Below, piece by piece: positions 11,701 through 23,521 of a stretch of DNA of 64,000 nt (positions within the stretch are counted from its first letter, which is position 1; each line of letters opens with the position of its first letter). The notes under the pieces were generated by a model. It was given only the letters and a program-made list of their open reading frames with translations, made no database searches and was not told where the DNA came from. This stretch comes from Pseudoscleropodium purum. Taxonomy: Eukaryota > Streptophyta > Bryopsida > Hypnales > Brachytheciaceae. The DNA lies in the NCBI GenBank assembly GCA_963969395.1, contig OZ017795.1, positions 38,421,063 through 38,485,062 of the forward strand, read 5' to 3'. A program made the position numbers and the translations under genes.

Positions 11701-12793
11701 CCGTGCATTTATAAAAGAAAGGACATTAGAATAGTCTTGAACCGGTACCTTGTTGTCGAGAAGAAGCAAGGTGCAATTCAATTTCTCATCGACCTTCTCC
11801 AACTCCTCGGAAAGCTGCACACGATCATCACAGAACCTCAACCTAAACTGCAAATGGTATCTTCTACGAAATCTTTCCCAATTATATCAAAAAAGGGGAG
11901 CCGTCTAACGCCACCATGTGAATTCAATTAGTCGACACTAACAGTAGGTTCCAAAAAAAATTCACTAAGTTGCGCTGCCACATGCAACTGAATGCGTACC
12001 TCATCCACTGCTTTCTGTTTATGGCGGTCTGAGAGCCGGAGAGATTTGATCTCTGCTTGAGCATCCGCCAATCCGCGATTCTTATCTAAAACAACGACAC
12101 CAAGTTAATACGATTCTGCTTCCGGGATGCCCTACAACCTCTCAGCTAGTGATTCTTCACCAGTACAACATAATCAAATGCTCCGTCCATATCGCCAGAC
12201 TTAACTCGTACATTTCAATTAGTCCCATAGATCTGGCACTCCCTAATGCCACGATACCACTAATATGAACGGCACAAAGAATCAAGAACGATGTACTCCC
12301 CCCAAGAAAGCCCTCGGCTCAACAAGACTCTCAAGAACGACATGCTCTGATCCCACAACAGTACGTCGACCAAGGAAAACCTGCACTATTCCCCCCGGAA
12401 AACCTAAGAAACTCCCCCTGCGATCGCTTCTCCAACACTCACAGTCCAGGGCGCCTTACCCCTAACTTCGTTCTCTAACCGCGTGAGCTCCAACCGCACC
12501 GGATCCGAGCCATTGAAATGGTTCATCAAATCCCCGGTCGCATACCCGGGCCGCGTCGTACTGCTTCTGCGTCTAGGTTTCTCCTCCGACTTCGGCACTG
12601 TAGGCAAATGATACATATTCGCGTAGTCCGAGCTCCGCCTCTTATCCCCGTGCACTTTGTTGCTGATGTTGTTGTTGTTGCTGTTGCTGTTACTGTTGCA
12701 GTTCGTGTTGCTGTTCGTGTTATTTTTATTGTTATTCCGACCATCGAGCGAGTTGTCATCGTCCTCTACACTACTACTCATCGAATCCGCCAT
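8717..12793 (-). CDS. MICROTUBULE-ASSOCIATED PROTEIN 70 (MAP70), 11 coding exons
   Basis: Plant-specific coiled-coil protein that binds cortical microtubules and acts in cell-wall patterning and organ growth (known for the Arabidopsis family). Coding exons on the minus strand, in order: 12793-12460, 12085-12000, 11814-11749, 11629-11459, 11157-10987, 10874-10719, 10316-10170, 9937-9866, 9782-9186, 9075-8882, 8750-8717. All introns are GT-AG with phases that join, giving about 675 aa. Family signatures: DPVRLELTRLENEVRDK (end of exon 1 into exon 2), SEELEKVDEKL, INDEKKAAVTAQ, LEVILAPLEAELK, LDRLTKSKEAALLEAE, EENKILDKMHRSKVNEVEKL, DLEEAVLAGGAA, VMPVKQWLEERRFLQ, MLSKKVDTLSKAMEVEAKK and RRLSVSK. 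Almost the whole centre is predicted coiled coil. Exon 9 (199 codons) is the basic, Ser/Thr-rich and then acidic less-conserved part. The start is the ATG at 12793 (MADSMSSS); an in-frame ATG at 12832 is possible. Residues about 22-50 form an unusual Asn/Ser/Thr run. If the last intron is not spliced, translation ends at TAA 8871-8869 (GRYFQ) instead of LSNGTLRQTP. Confidence 0.95.
12650..12735 (-). repeat. trinucleotide run encoding the poly-Asn segment
   Basis: The plus strand shows a GTT/GCT/GTG-rich triplet run. On the coding strand it is AAC/AAT/AGC repeats, producing the Asn/Ser/Thr-rich segment of MAP70 exon 1. It is likely prone to length variation. Confidence 0.8.
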
Positions 12794-13690
12794 TGGCCTC
12801 CCTAACAACTTCCTAGGCACTCGGGAAGTCATCGCCCCGCTCCGTCCCACTACTACACCTCACTCCCAAATTTCCACGCTCACTCCTCACACTCCCCCCT
12901 CACATTCGACACAACCATGACAACATCCATGGCTGCGTCTCCCGTACTCGCACCCGTACCTCTCCCCCACTCCACCCTCCCCCTCATTCCTCTCTCTCTC
13001 TCCCTCTCCCCGTCGTCGTCGTCCTCCTCCTCCCAATCATCCCTGCCCTAAATGCTTCCCCTCGCTCTCCGGTCTCACCATCATACCGCCACTCCACACC
13101 AACCCAAATCAGGGCTCCATCCGCGTTCCACACTGGAACCCCCCACCCCTCCTCAATCAATCGAACCCAATGCCTGCGAAGCTACCCGAGGCGACGACGA
13201 GCTGAACCTTGGATGAGCTTGTCGTGACGCATCCCGAACTTCGCTAAGGTGGTCAGCTATGGCGCTTGCTTGTTCGCGTGGTTGCGTTGCAGGGAGCTGC
13301 TGGGGCAATGGGCCGTGGCAGTGGCGGGGTGGCGATGGGGGAGGGGGGTGAGATGGTGTCAGGGGGCGATGGCGGGGAAGGGTGATGTGCATTTGCCTTG
13401 CCTGGGAAACCGACCAGCCCGCCCCAGGTCCCCAGCGTAAGTTATGATGATGGAGGGGAAGGGATGGGAACTAGGGAACTAGGGAACTCCAGAACTCGAG
13501 AACTCGAAGGAAGGCTTTTCTTTCAAACTTACACAGGAGGAGGAGCAGCAGCAGCAGCCCTGGCAACATACATGAGTGCAAGGGAGGTCTGGGAGTGCTC
13601 TCTCTCTCTCTCTCTGCCTCTCTCTCTATTTCTCTGGAATTGCACTAATTGGCGAATACAGCAGGCAAGGCAAGGCTGGTGGTGTGTACA
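12794..13690 (-). promoter_or_regulatory. probable MAP70 5' leader, GA-rich
   Basis: Upstream of the MAP70 start the coding strand is GA- and GAC-rich (plus-strand CT and GTC runs at about 12985-13036). No alternative gene fits. From the TATA box position I infer a long leader of about 0.9 kb, perhaps with a leader intron. A second CT microsatellite lies at about 13598-13632, and a 'gggaacta / gaactcgag' short tandem at about 13465-13510. Confidence 0.45.
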
Positions 13691-13717
13691 GTAGGATTAG
13701 GGAGGGACACTGGCTGT

Positions 13718-13726
13718 CCTTTTATA
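13718..13726 (-). promoter_or_regulatory. TATA box, minus strand
   Basis: The minus strand reads TATAAAAGG inside a GC-rich context, pointing towards MAP70. It predicts transcription starting about 30 bp downstream, near 13690. It is the best core-promoter match upstream of the gene. Confidence 0.5.
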
Positions 13727-14490
13727 CCTACGGCCAGAAGCCCCGGATGCTTGCTTTTTGCTTTGGCGCAATGGAACCTGCTGTGCTACAGAGACCATGG
13801 CCATGGCACCCGCCCCACCCAGGTTGGGCGCACGCCATGCTTTGGGGTTAGAAGCTATTAGTTTAGTTTAGTTTAGGGGGGTTTGGGGGAATGGAAGTGA
13901 CGCTGTTTTCTTTTGCTGATAAAGGGGGCTGTGTGCTGAAACTGTGACAGGCACCGTGGTGCATGCCCTGCTTCTGGACTGTGGCAAGGTTGCCATCCAG
14001 ACATTCTTTGGGGGTAGTTTAGTTTTTGGATGAAAGCGGGGGCAGAGTGGTGGCCGGGGGGGGGAGCTTGGGATGGTAATAGTAAGGAGAATTTGGTAAC
14101 ATAGAAAGGGAGAAAAGGAAAAAGTGTTCTGGTCTAACCATGATAGAACCCCCGGTCATGGAGTCTGGGGTCTGCACCATGGGACAGTCTGGGGCTCAGG
14201 CATTCTTTTAGTTTAGGTTAGTTTTGGGGGGCCAGGGTGAACTGACCCCCTCGCTCATCTCCAAGGGAAAACACTGCAATTATTCATTTCCCAGGCATGA
14301 TCAAATTTTGAAATTTTGAATTCATATTTGGCATCACAGGCCCAAAATTAGCAAGAGAAGGTGTAGAGGATGAATTAATTAGACACAAAATAGGGGATCT
14401 TTTTCTTACATTCACCCCTCAAAAGACTTCGGAGGGACGAGCAAGGGGATCAGTTCACCCTGACCAGTTTGGGGATGCAAGTGAAACTTT
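13727..14490. other. MAP70 upstream region, no gene seen
   Basis: A G-rich plus strand with several TTTAGTTTAG and GGGG tracts (13858-13885, 14020-14065, 14207-14240). No reading frame is convincing. It probably carries upstream regulatory sequence. Confidence 0.35.
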
Positions 14491-14491
14491 T

Positions 14492-14565
14492 CTTTTTTGC
14501 TGCAATGGTAAACTTTTTCTTTTTGCTGCAATGGTAAACTCTTTCTTTTTGCTGCAATGGTAAAT
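14492..14565. repeat. 26-bp tandem repeat, three units
   Basis: The phrase TGCTGCAATGGTAAA starts at 14498, 14524 and 14550, a spacing of exactly 26 bp, and the units are nearly identical. Confidence 0.9.
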
Positions 14566-15109
14566 TGAAAGGATTTGGTGCAGTAAGGAAGTCTGGTACC
14601 CTGGAGGGATAAACTGGTACCATGCCAAGATTGCAGTCAAGGCATTCTTTTGCTCAGTTTCATTTTTTGACACAAGGGGAACTGAAAAGGACTGACTGCA
14701 GGAACCAGATTTTGGGTAACATGGACATGAAAAAATTGATGGTTGTTCCACATTATGGACAGAAGGATGAATCTGCAGCATGTTGATCAAGTACCAAGAC
14801 CTTTTTTTTTAATTTATTTTTTATGCAAGTGAAACAGATAGTTTGGATGTTGGTTAAACCCCAAAGGATCAGATTCATTGTCAATTTTAAGGTAGGGGAT
14901 CCATAAACCAACCATTTAAGAGATGGAACTGATTTTGGGGAGGTGAAACTTCTTCAAATATGTTTCAGTTAATTTTCCTTGAAAGACAAGTAGAATTAGC
15001 ATGTAACCCAAGTTGTTTCATATTTTTTGGAGCTTTGTAGAATTAGTTATGAAATTTTGAAGTTGAAATGGCACAGGGCTCTAATAGCATCCACCTCCTA
15101 AACTATACA

Positions 15110-15590
15110 CTGAAACTCGCCTGCCACCCCAGTTTCCCATTAGTTCACCCCCTCCTCTCTCAAAAAATTTGTGAGCCATTGATTTTTTTGAAAAAAATTG
15201 CTTACCCTCAAAATTGACGTTGATTTCTCAAAAAATCACAAGATGTTGATCTTGTGAAATTTAATCTGAGCTATTCAAATATAAAATACAAATATTGAAT
15301 ACGAATATGAATATGGGTATGGGTACTGAATATGGGTACTGAATATGGGTACTGAATATGGATACAGTATTGGATACATGATCAATTGTCCCATATTGTT
15401 TGTCAAGAACTTTGATTCTGAAGATTACAAGAAGGGGTGGAGGTGAGGGGGGTGAGATAAAAAAATTTAAATCAAATTCTAAATGATAGATGGGGGTGAG
15501 TGGGGGTGGTAAAATAAAAATTGAGGGGGGGAGTGCATAGTGACACAAAGTGTCACTATACACCTTGAGTGCCTAATAACTATATTCAAT
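15110..15590. mobile_element. insert within MITE C, 9-bp target duplication
   Basis: 481 bp absent from the other MITE C copies and bounded by AACTATACA on both sides. It contains a 'tatgggtactgaa' tandem (about 15313-15365). Near its right end it carries a 27-bp stretch (15557-15583) shared with 36613-36639. No terminal inverted repeat is obvious, so the class is undecided. Confidence 0.55.
15313..15365. repeat. short tandem repeat
   Basis: About three to four units of 'atgggtactgaat' type, preceded by related 'gaatatgggt' units. Confidence 0.75.
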
Positions 15591-16088
15591 AACTATACAT
15601 TGTTTGTACATAATTGTAGGCTACAAAAAAGTAAGATGAACATGCAATGTACATTTAAGGAAGTGGGCACTTTTATAACATGAGCGCTTCTAGAACCTCC
15701 TACTTTAACCCAAATGAGAGTTGAGTTTCAATATTATTGTTTTGTTACATGAGACTATGTATTATCCATCAATGTAAAAAATCTCTCGTAGTTTTGTTTT
15801 AATTTTCAAATTGATAAGTGCACATATATTGGTATGAATAACAAAAATAATCCAATGAATTTGAAATTTCTTTAAGAGGAAAATGTGTCCATGAAGAATA
15901 GTATGAAAACATATCAAGTAATTGTTTTTTTCTTACACACAATACACCCTTCATGATGATCTTCAAGTCAAAGCACAACCATCAAGCTAAATTTAGCCTT
16001 TACGTAACTTCCATAATTTTCATGTATCACGGTTTCTATCAAGTTGACCAAGGTGTTTCTACTTTGGGTATGCAAAGACCTTTTGGGA

Positions 16089-17000
16089 TTAACCCCTCGA
16101 GGTCAATTGTTCATTGAATGGACAATTAAAATCTAGGTAAATTCCTACAAAGTTACTTTTGATTAGATGTTCACAAAATTTTGACACAAGGTGTAAACAT
16201 GCACCTCTTTAGAAGGAATATTATCTTTTCTTGATTGGATGCCCACATCAAAAATTATGCTATTCTAAAAAATAATTTAGCCCAAGCAATTTGAACATCT
16301 TTGGGGCATCTTTTATTAAAATCCTCATCAACTTTTGAAATTTGACTTGTATATAATTAATAAGATATGGCATATAATTTTCCAAAAAAACGAATTTTAA
16401 TTTTCAAATGACATTCTAAGAGGAGTTGAACTTTATTAGTTATATTAGGGTGGTATCATAAAAAAACATTTTCTTCTATTGTAACTTCGAGACTTATTAT
16501 CTTGCAATTTGCAAGGTAAGCTGCAAGGTCAAAGTTCTTGAAATTTTTCCACATATTCCAAATGATTGTCTTTAATTTTTCATTGTTTGGATTAAAAATT
16601 AAAAATTTCCTCATTGCATAAGAAATCACCAAAAAATGACTAGAATATCGCCAATTTACTTAACCTCCTTGCAATGCAAGTTGATTTAGAATAAGTTTGA
16701 CATCTTAGTTGCATCTAAAATTTTGCATGAATGACCCTAACATCATATACTTATGAATTGTCAAAATTCTCATTTTTGTGTACAACAAAAATATTCATCC
16801 AAGGGGGCTTCAAGTTTACTCATCCTATTTCACAAGAATGAAAACAAGGTGTCTTTTCTTACTTCAAATACTTGTTTAAACCTTATAATCTTTCAATCCT
16901 TCGGGTCAAATGGACTAAAAATTTTCTACTTGTTGCCTTACTTGAGTAATACACTTTTGCATGGTTGGAATTCAAAATAGGTTTTAATTTTTAATTTTGG
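16089..17000. mobile_element. TTAA-type element family B, copy 1 (ends unclear)
   Basis: TTAACCCCTCGAGG at 16089 looks like a terminus. TTAACCTCCTTGCAATGCAAG at 16660 matches, in inverse orientation, the terminus at 21648-21667. Much of 16290-16960 aligns inverted with 21400-21990. It is degenerate and non-coding. Confidence 0.45.
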
Positions 17001-18672
17001 ATAATGCATAAAAAATTGATAGTTTTCTACTCTCCTTCTAAATCATCCTCCAATCTTTAGTGGTTCAAAAAAAACAATGTGATGTGTTTGGAAAGTATCT
17101 TTATAAATATAGGATAGCATGAAAAGAGGATTGCACTACAAAACATTGGTTTATAACACAATTGCCTAATTTATTTTTGAAACTATGCATATTATCAACC
17201 ACAACCTTTTGCACTGCTCAAAAGGGGAACTAAGAAGTTTGGCTTGTTATTGATTTGATTCTAACCATGGAAAGACAAGATCTATCACCAAGAAATTAAT
17301 AGATCTAAGGATAGATAGATGCATCCTTTATTTTTATGGTTTCTTTGAAAGTCATTCATCCTCCACAACATTTTAGGAGTCACATGAAATGGTGAGGAGG
17401 ATGTTTTTTGTACTTTGGATAAATTCAAGAAGTCGTATAGGATGAAAACCCTAAACCCAATTTTTAATTCAATTCTATTTTCCAAAGTTGCTTGAATTTA
17501 CTTATAGTGGATAGTTTTGGAAATTCTCTCCTCATTGTATTATTAACTCTTTTACAAAAGAAAATTCCTAATCCACACATCACTATTTAATGTATTTTGA
17601 CAACTTCTAGCTTGTTGCTCTTCATATGAATTTCGGCCATAAAATTAATCTTCTTTCAATTTGAGTCCAACCAATGAAATGAAGTTTATTGTATTTAGTT
17701 TCTATTTTAATTAGGAATTTTGAAAAATTCCTAAAAGTAAATATTTTGTTCTAATTTGGAAGTAAATTTGAACTTGGGCCTACAATCATGGTCTATTGAT
17801 ATTTAATTATAAAATGACATCTGAATTTAGTTAATACATTAAAATTTATCACTATTACTTACACCTAAGGAAAAAAAATTATTTTAAAGCAAATTTTGTA
17901 TTAAATATGATTTTTTTTGTTTTTATTTAAATATATATAATTTTTTATTATATATTATAAATAAATAAAATTATATCTTGAAAAAGACACATGAATTAGT
18001 GTACAAATAACTAATATATGAAATTTATCCTTAAATAGTCACAAAATAAGAGCACATGGAGTAGAGGATTTTGGAGCTCAATTACAAAGTGGTCATTGGC
18101 TACTTCTTTAAAGATTATCCCCTCAAAATGAGAAGGATTTTAAAATTTGACCAATAATAAGATTGTTTGTTATAAAGTGCCATGCAGTAGAAAAATACAA
18201 TATTATGTACTATGTATTCTAAGGTAACTAGACTTATCAAAGTTCCAAAAAATATTTGATTATCTTTTCTATTGTTTAATTATTTGAGTAAAAATTAGAA
18301 GAAAGGATAGATTTTCTTAAGACTCAATATTTGACCCCATATAAATATTATATGAAAATTCAAAATGCTGAAAATTAGTGTATCTTGAATCAAGTATAAG
18401 CTCCTATCATTTCATCAATAGGGCATGTACATTTTTGGCAAGTATTGATAGTTGAAAATTTTACAAATGGATCTTCTTTAGGTGCACTTACACTTTGGGA
18501 ATTACCATTGCAGATACAAATATTCTCTAGGAATTAAATTTGAAATGCAATTCGAACTTCTGATTATTATTGGTAGAAAAAATTCAAGATCATCCATATA
18601 TGCAAATTAAAAGTTTCATAAGTTGTTAACCTCCAAACAAAAGATATTAAAGATATTGGTATCCATTAAACT
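17001..18672. other. AT-rich intergenic, no gene seen
   Basis: No coding region is supported. Very AT-rich around 17880-17970. Confidence 0.4.
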
Positions 18673-19416
18673 TTAACCCCTAAAGATCCAAGTGACCATT
18701 TTTTGAATGTTGCTCTTTTCTTTTGAACTTTCCATTCTCAAATTTTGAGTTTTTTCTTGTTAAAAATTGTGTGTAAAAACTGATTGTATTATAAATCCAA
18801 TGCTGGTAGTTTCATCAAATTCCAAGTTAAATTCCAGCTTGTGGAATTTTTTTAAAGGTGAATGGTGTAGTGTACTTCATGGCTCATGTTTATTTTGTTC
18901 AATTTGGACATCAACTAAAAAATCTCCCAATCAATGTGATTGTTGCCCTTCACAAAAGGGTTGACTCAAGGGGCTAAAAAAGACTATTATGCCCCATTAT
19001 TCTTTTTCTTACAAACACCACTCTCATTTTAGTGGCCACTGTGCATTGCAAGCTCCACCTAAAATTGCAAAACAACCAAAATATTGTGAAATTTAAATGA
19101 GCACTTTTCAACTTTCTTGTCTTTCATTGAGCACAAAAAATTCATCATTTCAAAATATTTTGAGTAAGATATGCTCTTTCAAAGTGAGCCACCTTCATTT
19201 TCCATTGACTCAAATAAAACTTCAAACTTAAATATCTACTAAATTGTGTGGTCAAACAATCTAATTTTTTTAGGTGCTTTTGCTCTAAATGTGAACTACA
19301 AGATCTTATGGTTACATTATTAGATCTCAAGAAAAGACAAACAAACAACTTTTTCAAGTTCTTAATAGTTTTGGCCCATTTTTAAAGTACAACCCCCTTA
19401 GGTCATTTGGGGTTAA
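18673..19416 (+). mobile_element. TTAA-type element, 744 bp
   Basis: Starts TTAACCCCTAAAGATCC and ends GGTCATTTGGGGTTAA. The two ends are imperfect inverted repeats and both are bounded by TTAA. A second, end-less copy of the body is at about 56033-56560 (shared phrases: CTTCATGGCTCAT against GTTCATGGCTCAT, and TTCTTTTTCTTACAAA). Non-coding. Confidence 0.65.
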
Positions 19417-21277
19417 AGTGCCTAGGTGTTCCAAACAACAAAACATGCAATTACATAAAAAAAACTTATATTATTTTAGAACTTGAGGTTCAAATAGAGA
19501 TTTTAAAGTATAACCTAGGCTTGAGCCTAGGCACGCTGTTTATAGCAATAGATTTTTTTTTTTAAATTAAATTAAAAAAAATTTACAAATTTTTAAAAGA
19601 AAACCAAGCAAATATATTATAAATATCAAAATACACATAAAATTACATATGTGTATCTAATTTATTTTGTATGGCTTCAAAAATGAGATTGATGACATGC
19701 CAAAAGTTTCATAGATTTATTGCAATCATTTTGTAGAAACTTCTAATTTCTAATATTGTAATAAATAAATCCAAACATTTTATGAGTTTAAACAAGAAAA
19801 ATATTGCATTTTTGAGGATATCAAAACCAATATAACTTAGTCAATCAACCTATGATTTATTTTCAATTAATTCATAATAAAATTTTAATATATTTTGATT
19901 CTAAATACTAATTCTAAAACAAATAATGGAATTTTGAATTCAAATGTGTCACTAAATGTGATTTAGAACTTTCAATCTAAAATTTATATTTTTGACCTAA
20001 ATACAAAAGTTTAAAATTACTCTTAGTTATAATCAATCTAGTTAAAGTTGGAAAAATTAGTATGTGTGAAAGAAATGTAGATTGTTTGCTATTCTTTTGA
20101 GTATATCTATGAAAAAAGAATTTTTATAATTGTTCAATGAAAATAAACTCAAATATCTATCCAATGATATGAAAAACTTTTTTGTTTGGATCACCACTAA
20201 ATTTCTCTTTTATTGTCTCATGAAGCAATTGAATCCATTTATGCCTAATCATCTTTAAAAAAGTGTGTCGAACAAATCCATTTTTTTAAAATTGGTATAA
20301 AATGAAATAGTGACTATACTTCAAGAGGCTTTGCCCTAGTAGCTTTGGTTTGGTTTTCAAGAAGATCTTGCACAAACTTCTTCACATTAGCTTTTTTCAA
20401 TGCAAAACTTCTTCCCTTTGGTATGTGATCAACTAATATGGTAATTGCTTTTAATTATGACTTGTTTATAAAATTGTCCCATTTAGATTCTTGTTAGAAA
20501 TATTAGCCTTTTGAAACATAAAAACTTATGTTGATTAGTGGTAAACCTATTTTTAGCACTATAATTTATTTGTAAGGTGTCCAAATATTGTACAGAAAAA
20601 GGATCTCCAATCTTTTTTTAATCCCCAACAAGATCCAAAAAATTCAATATTTTTATACTAGATTCTATGGTAGATTCCCCCCAAATTGCACATGCTTTAG
20701 AGTGCTATTTTATGAGAGGCTCATGTTGTGTACATATACAAAATTAATATATATACCTATTGTAGTAGAAATTGGTTTTAGAACATCTACTAAAAAATCT
20801 TTGACCCTTTATAAATTTTGAATATGGTATCCAAATGACACTTTCTTGGTGCATTGTAATTTTATATCACTTGCCAATGAAAAAATATGGAAATTTTACT
20901 AGTTTGATAAAAGAGAATATATATCCATAGTAGAAAATATAGTCATTTTGGATATCCTACTAAAAACCTTACTAGAAGGATGTCAACTTATAACCAAAGT
21001 AGTCCCTCACCATTGAAACATTTGCAAACATTCATTGTTGTATAAAAAAAACATAGGGAAGTTGTTTGCAAGGAAAGGATTTTAAATTCAAAAGTATTGC
21101 CAAAATTTGAGTGAAAATTCATAAGGACAAAAAGTGATCATCCATGTAGATGAAATCATGACAACATGTTGTGACATTGTACCCCTAATATAATAGACAT
21201 CACTAGAGATTGTCTATAATTTTGTTACACAAGAAAATATAAAGGGATTGTATGCCAAGATTGGATTTTAACCCCTA
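19417..21277. other. AT-rich intergenic, no gene seen
   Basis: No gene supported. 21155-21235 is a second copy of the sequence flanking the insert at 22052-22292. Confidence 0.4.
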
Positions 21278-21667
21278 AAGGATTGAGGTTTTTTTGGAAG
21301 GCTTAGACATTGTCAAAAAGTGTGGATTAGGGGAATGTTATTAAAAAATGAAAATTGAAAGTTTTTTAAAAATTCAACTGTAAAAAATTGAAATAAAGTA
21401 TTTTACCACAGTTTATACAAAATTTTAGCCCATTTGATTGTGCTAATTGAAATATTATAATCTTTGAAGCAAGGAAAAAAAACATTCATTCTTATGAAAC
21501 AAGGTTAGCAGACTTTAGGCCCTCTTGGAGTAAAAAATTTTCTTTATATAAAAATGAAGGTTTTTACAATTCGTAAGTATTTGATGTTAGGTTCACTCAT
21601 GAAAAATTTTAGAAGCATTTGAGATGTCTAGCTTACACTAAACTACCTTGCAATGCAAGGAGGTTAA
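21278..21667 (+). mobile_element. TTAA-type element family B, copy 2
   Basis: Starts TTAACCCCTAAAGGATTGAGG and ends CAATGCAAGGAGGTTAA. An inverted relative lies at 16660 onward. The flank after 21667 continues into the conserved core shared with family A (21771-21820), so the true element may be longer. Confidence 0.45.
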
Positions 21668-22051
21668 GTGAATTGGCAATACAATTGTCTTTTTTTGATG
21701 ATTTCTTATACAATGAATAAAATTTTTATTTGAAATCCAAATGATAAAAAGTTAGAGACAAACATTTGGAATATGTGGAAAAAATTTCAAGAATCTTGAC
21801 TTCACAAATTGCAAGATAGTAGGACTGGAAGTTAGAAGAAAATGTTTTTTTTCTTGAAACAGCCCCAATATAGCTAACAAAGTTTTATTCCTCTTAAAAT
21901 GTGATTTGAGGGCTAAAATTTTATTCCTTGGGAAAATTCTATGCCACATTTTATTAGTTATATACATGCCAAATTTCAAAAGCTAATGAAATTTTTTGTG
22001 GTTCCAAAAGATTCCCAATTTGCACAATGAAATCATGACATTATATTGGGG

Positions 22052-22292
22052 CATTGTACCCTTAACCTTGTAATGTTGCTATGGACACTAAGTGTCCAAT
22101 GGATGACAAAAAAATTCTTGTATAGGACAAAAGTGCAACTATTCATCCTTGGAAATTTTCTTGTGAAAAGGAAACATCTTCTACAACAACTTGACTTCCA
22201 ATGAATACTTTTCCATTTTTTTAAGCAATTGATTCCCACAGTATTAGAAAATGATGACTTCTTTGGAGACCAACCCGTCTTTACATAGTTAA
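22052..22292. mobile_element. 241-bp TTAA-bounded insert
   Basis: Starts TTAACCTTGTAATG and ends CTTTACATAGTTAA. Its flanks ('gacattatattggggcattgtaccc' before, 'cagatgtcactagagattgtct' after, each with small differences) are contiguous in a paralogue at 21165-21225. That paralogue serves as an empty site. The body also resembles 46880-46990. Confidence 0.55.
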
Positions 22293-22458
22293 CATAACAG
22301 ATGTCACTAGAGATTGTCTACAATTTTGAGACATATACATACCCATTATCGATCCTTTCCCAATTGCGTCCCCATCTTATACAAGTCCAACATTTGTGGG
22401 CTGAAATTTTGGATAAGCACAATCAGAGGGAACGCAATTGCAAAAGGGACGATAATAA

Positions 22459-22653
22459 ATTATAATAAGTACCTCAGAAGATTCCAGAGCACCCTTCCTC
22501 GGATGCTCAGTCGTCAAGACTCTGCTGCAGAAGTTTAGGAAAGAGCTTAAGCTTAAGTCAATGAGAGCAGAACTCTGTAACATGATAACGACGATGGCCC
22601 GTCAAAAGGGTCAAGGAAAAACATTTCCAGGGTTCCACAAAGTTGAGGAGTGA
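22459..22653 (+). other. GC-richer island with a 64-codon open frame
   Basis: Open on the plus strand from after a TAA (22456) to TGA (22651-22653). It has charged residues including KFRKELKLKSMRAELC and MARQKGQGKTFPGFHKVEE. The first ATG is internal (about 22561). Base composition stands out from the AT-rich surroundings. I do not recognise the product. It could be an exon fragment, a captured gene piece or chance. A minus-strand frame of similar length overlaps (22377-22583). Confidence 0.25.
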
Positions 22654-23521
22654 AAATTGGCAATGAGAGGACTCAACTTTCAACCAAAAAAAAAGGATAG
22701 TTGCAAGTCATACAACCCAAGGCTTTGTAGCAGTTTTTTTTGTTTGTTTTTGACTGAATTTTTGCTAAAAAGTGATGTCAATTTTATTACATGGAATATT
22801 CGACAAGATATTTTTGCTTTTGAGTGGATGGAATTACGAAATTGTTAACAAATTTTGAGACGGTATCATTAGATGAATAAATGAATTTTCATCCATATAT
22901 TGCAAGTTTCATCCATTTCCATTAATGCAAATAGCTTCATCACTACAGAGAAGATTATTTTTTGTATTCAATGCCCAAAAGAATGAACAAACAAACAAAC
23001 TCTTTTGTAGGGTATGCAAAAAATAAAAAATCTCATACAAAGATCATGTTCTACAAATCACTTTACTTATGAAAAGTCCTAGGGTCTAAACTTGATTTTG
23101 GTACCAGCCAAGAATCCTTCTCATTCTTTTATTATAAAGTGTGTAAGTAGCTTGTTTTGTGGTCTTGTCAATAATAATGTAGCAAGTAGCTACAGTACTA
23201 GGAGACTAGGTGTTATAAGGGAGTCAAAAGAATACTTAATATAATTCAAACTCCAAAAAGCCATCTACTCATGTTAGAATCTGATGTTTATTTGGAGTTT
23301 TGAAGGAAATGGTGCAGATTTACTTTATGTACAAAGCTAGCTAAAGAATGTTTTGTAGTGTACATCAACTATAAGATCATCAATGTTAAATTAACCCCTA
23401 ATGCTCAAGTCTTTTCACATGTGTTTTTCTAATGAAAAAAGAATAGGAGCTTTTAAGGTAGAAACACCCTCAAGTATTTTTGTTCCCATTCTTGTACCCT
23501 AAAGTGCCACAAAATTTGTCC

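Larger units (their letters stand above)
14888..15707 (-). mobile_element. MITE family C, copy interrupted by a 481-bp insert
   Basis: Begins TAAGGTAGGGGATCC and ends ACCTCCTACTTTA. It is the inverted counterpart of the copy at 51945-52276. The body matches that copy over about 14888-15109 and again from 15591. Between these lies a foreign insert flanked by the 9-bp duplication AACTATACA (15101-15109 and 15591-15599). Confidence 0.75.

Noticed and set aside
12794..12850. MAP70 start upstream of 12832
   Set aside because: The longer frame begins with GTG, not ATG. Only the ATGs at 12832 and 12793 are candidates.
12518..12920. Plus-strand frames with Leu/Val runs
   Set aside because: They arise from the triplet run that encodes Asn on the real coding strand.
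13153..13861. Open frames on both strands in the GC-rich region upstream of MAP70
   Set aside because: Composition-driven; Pro/Ser/Leu-rich from CT tracts, with no domain and no codon pattern.
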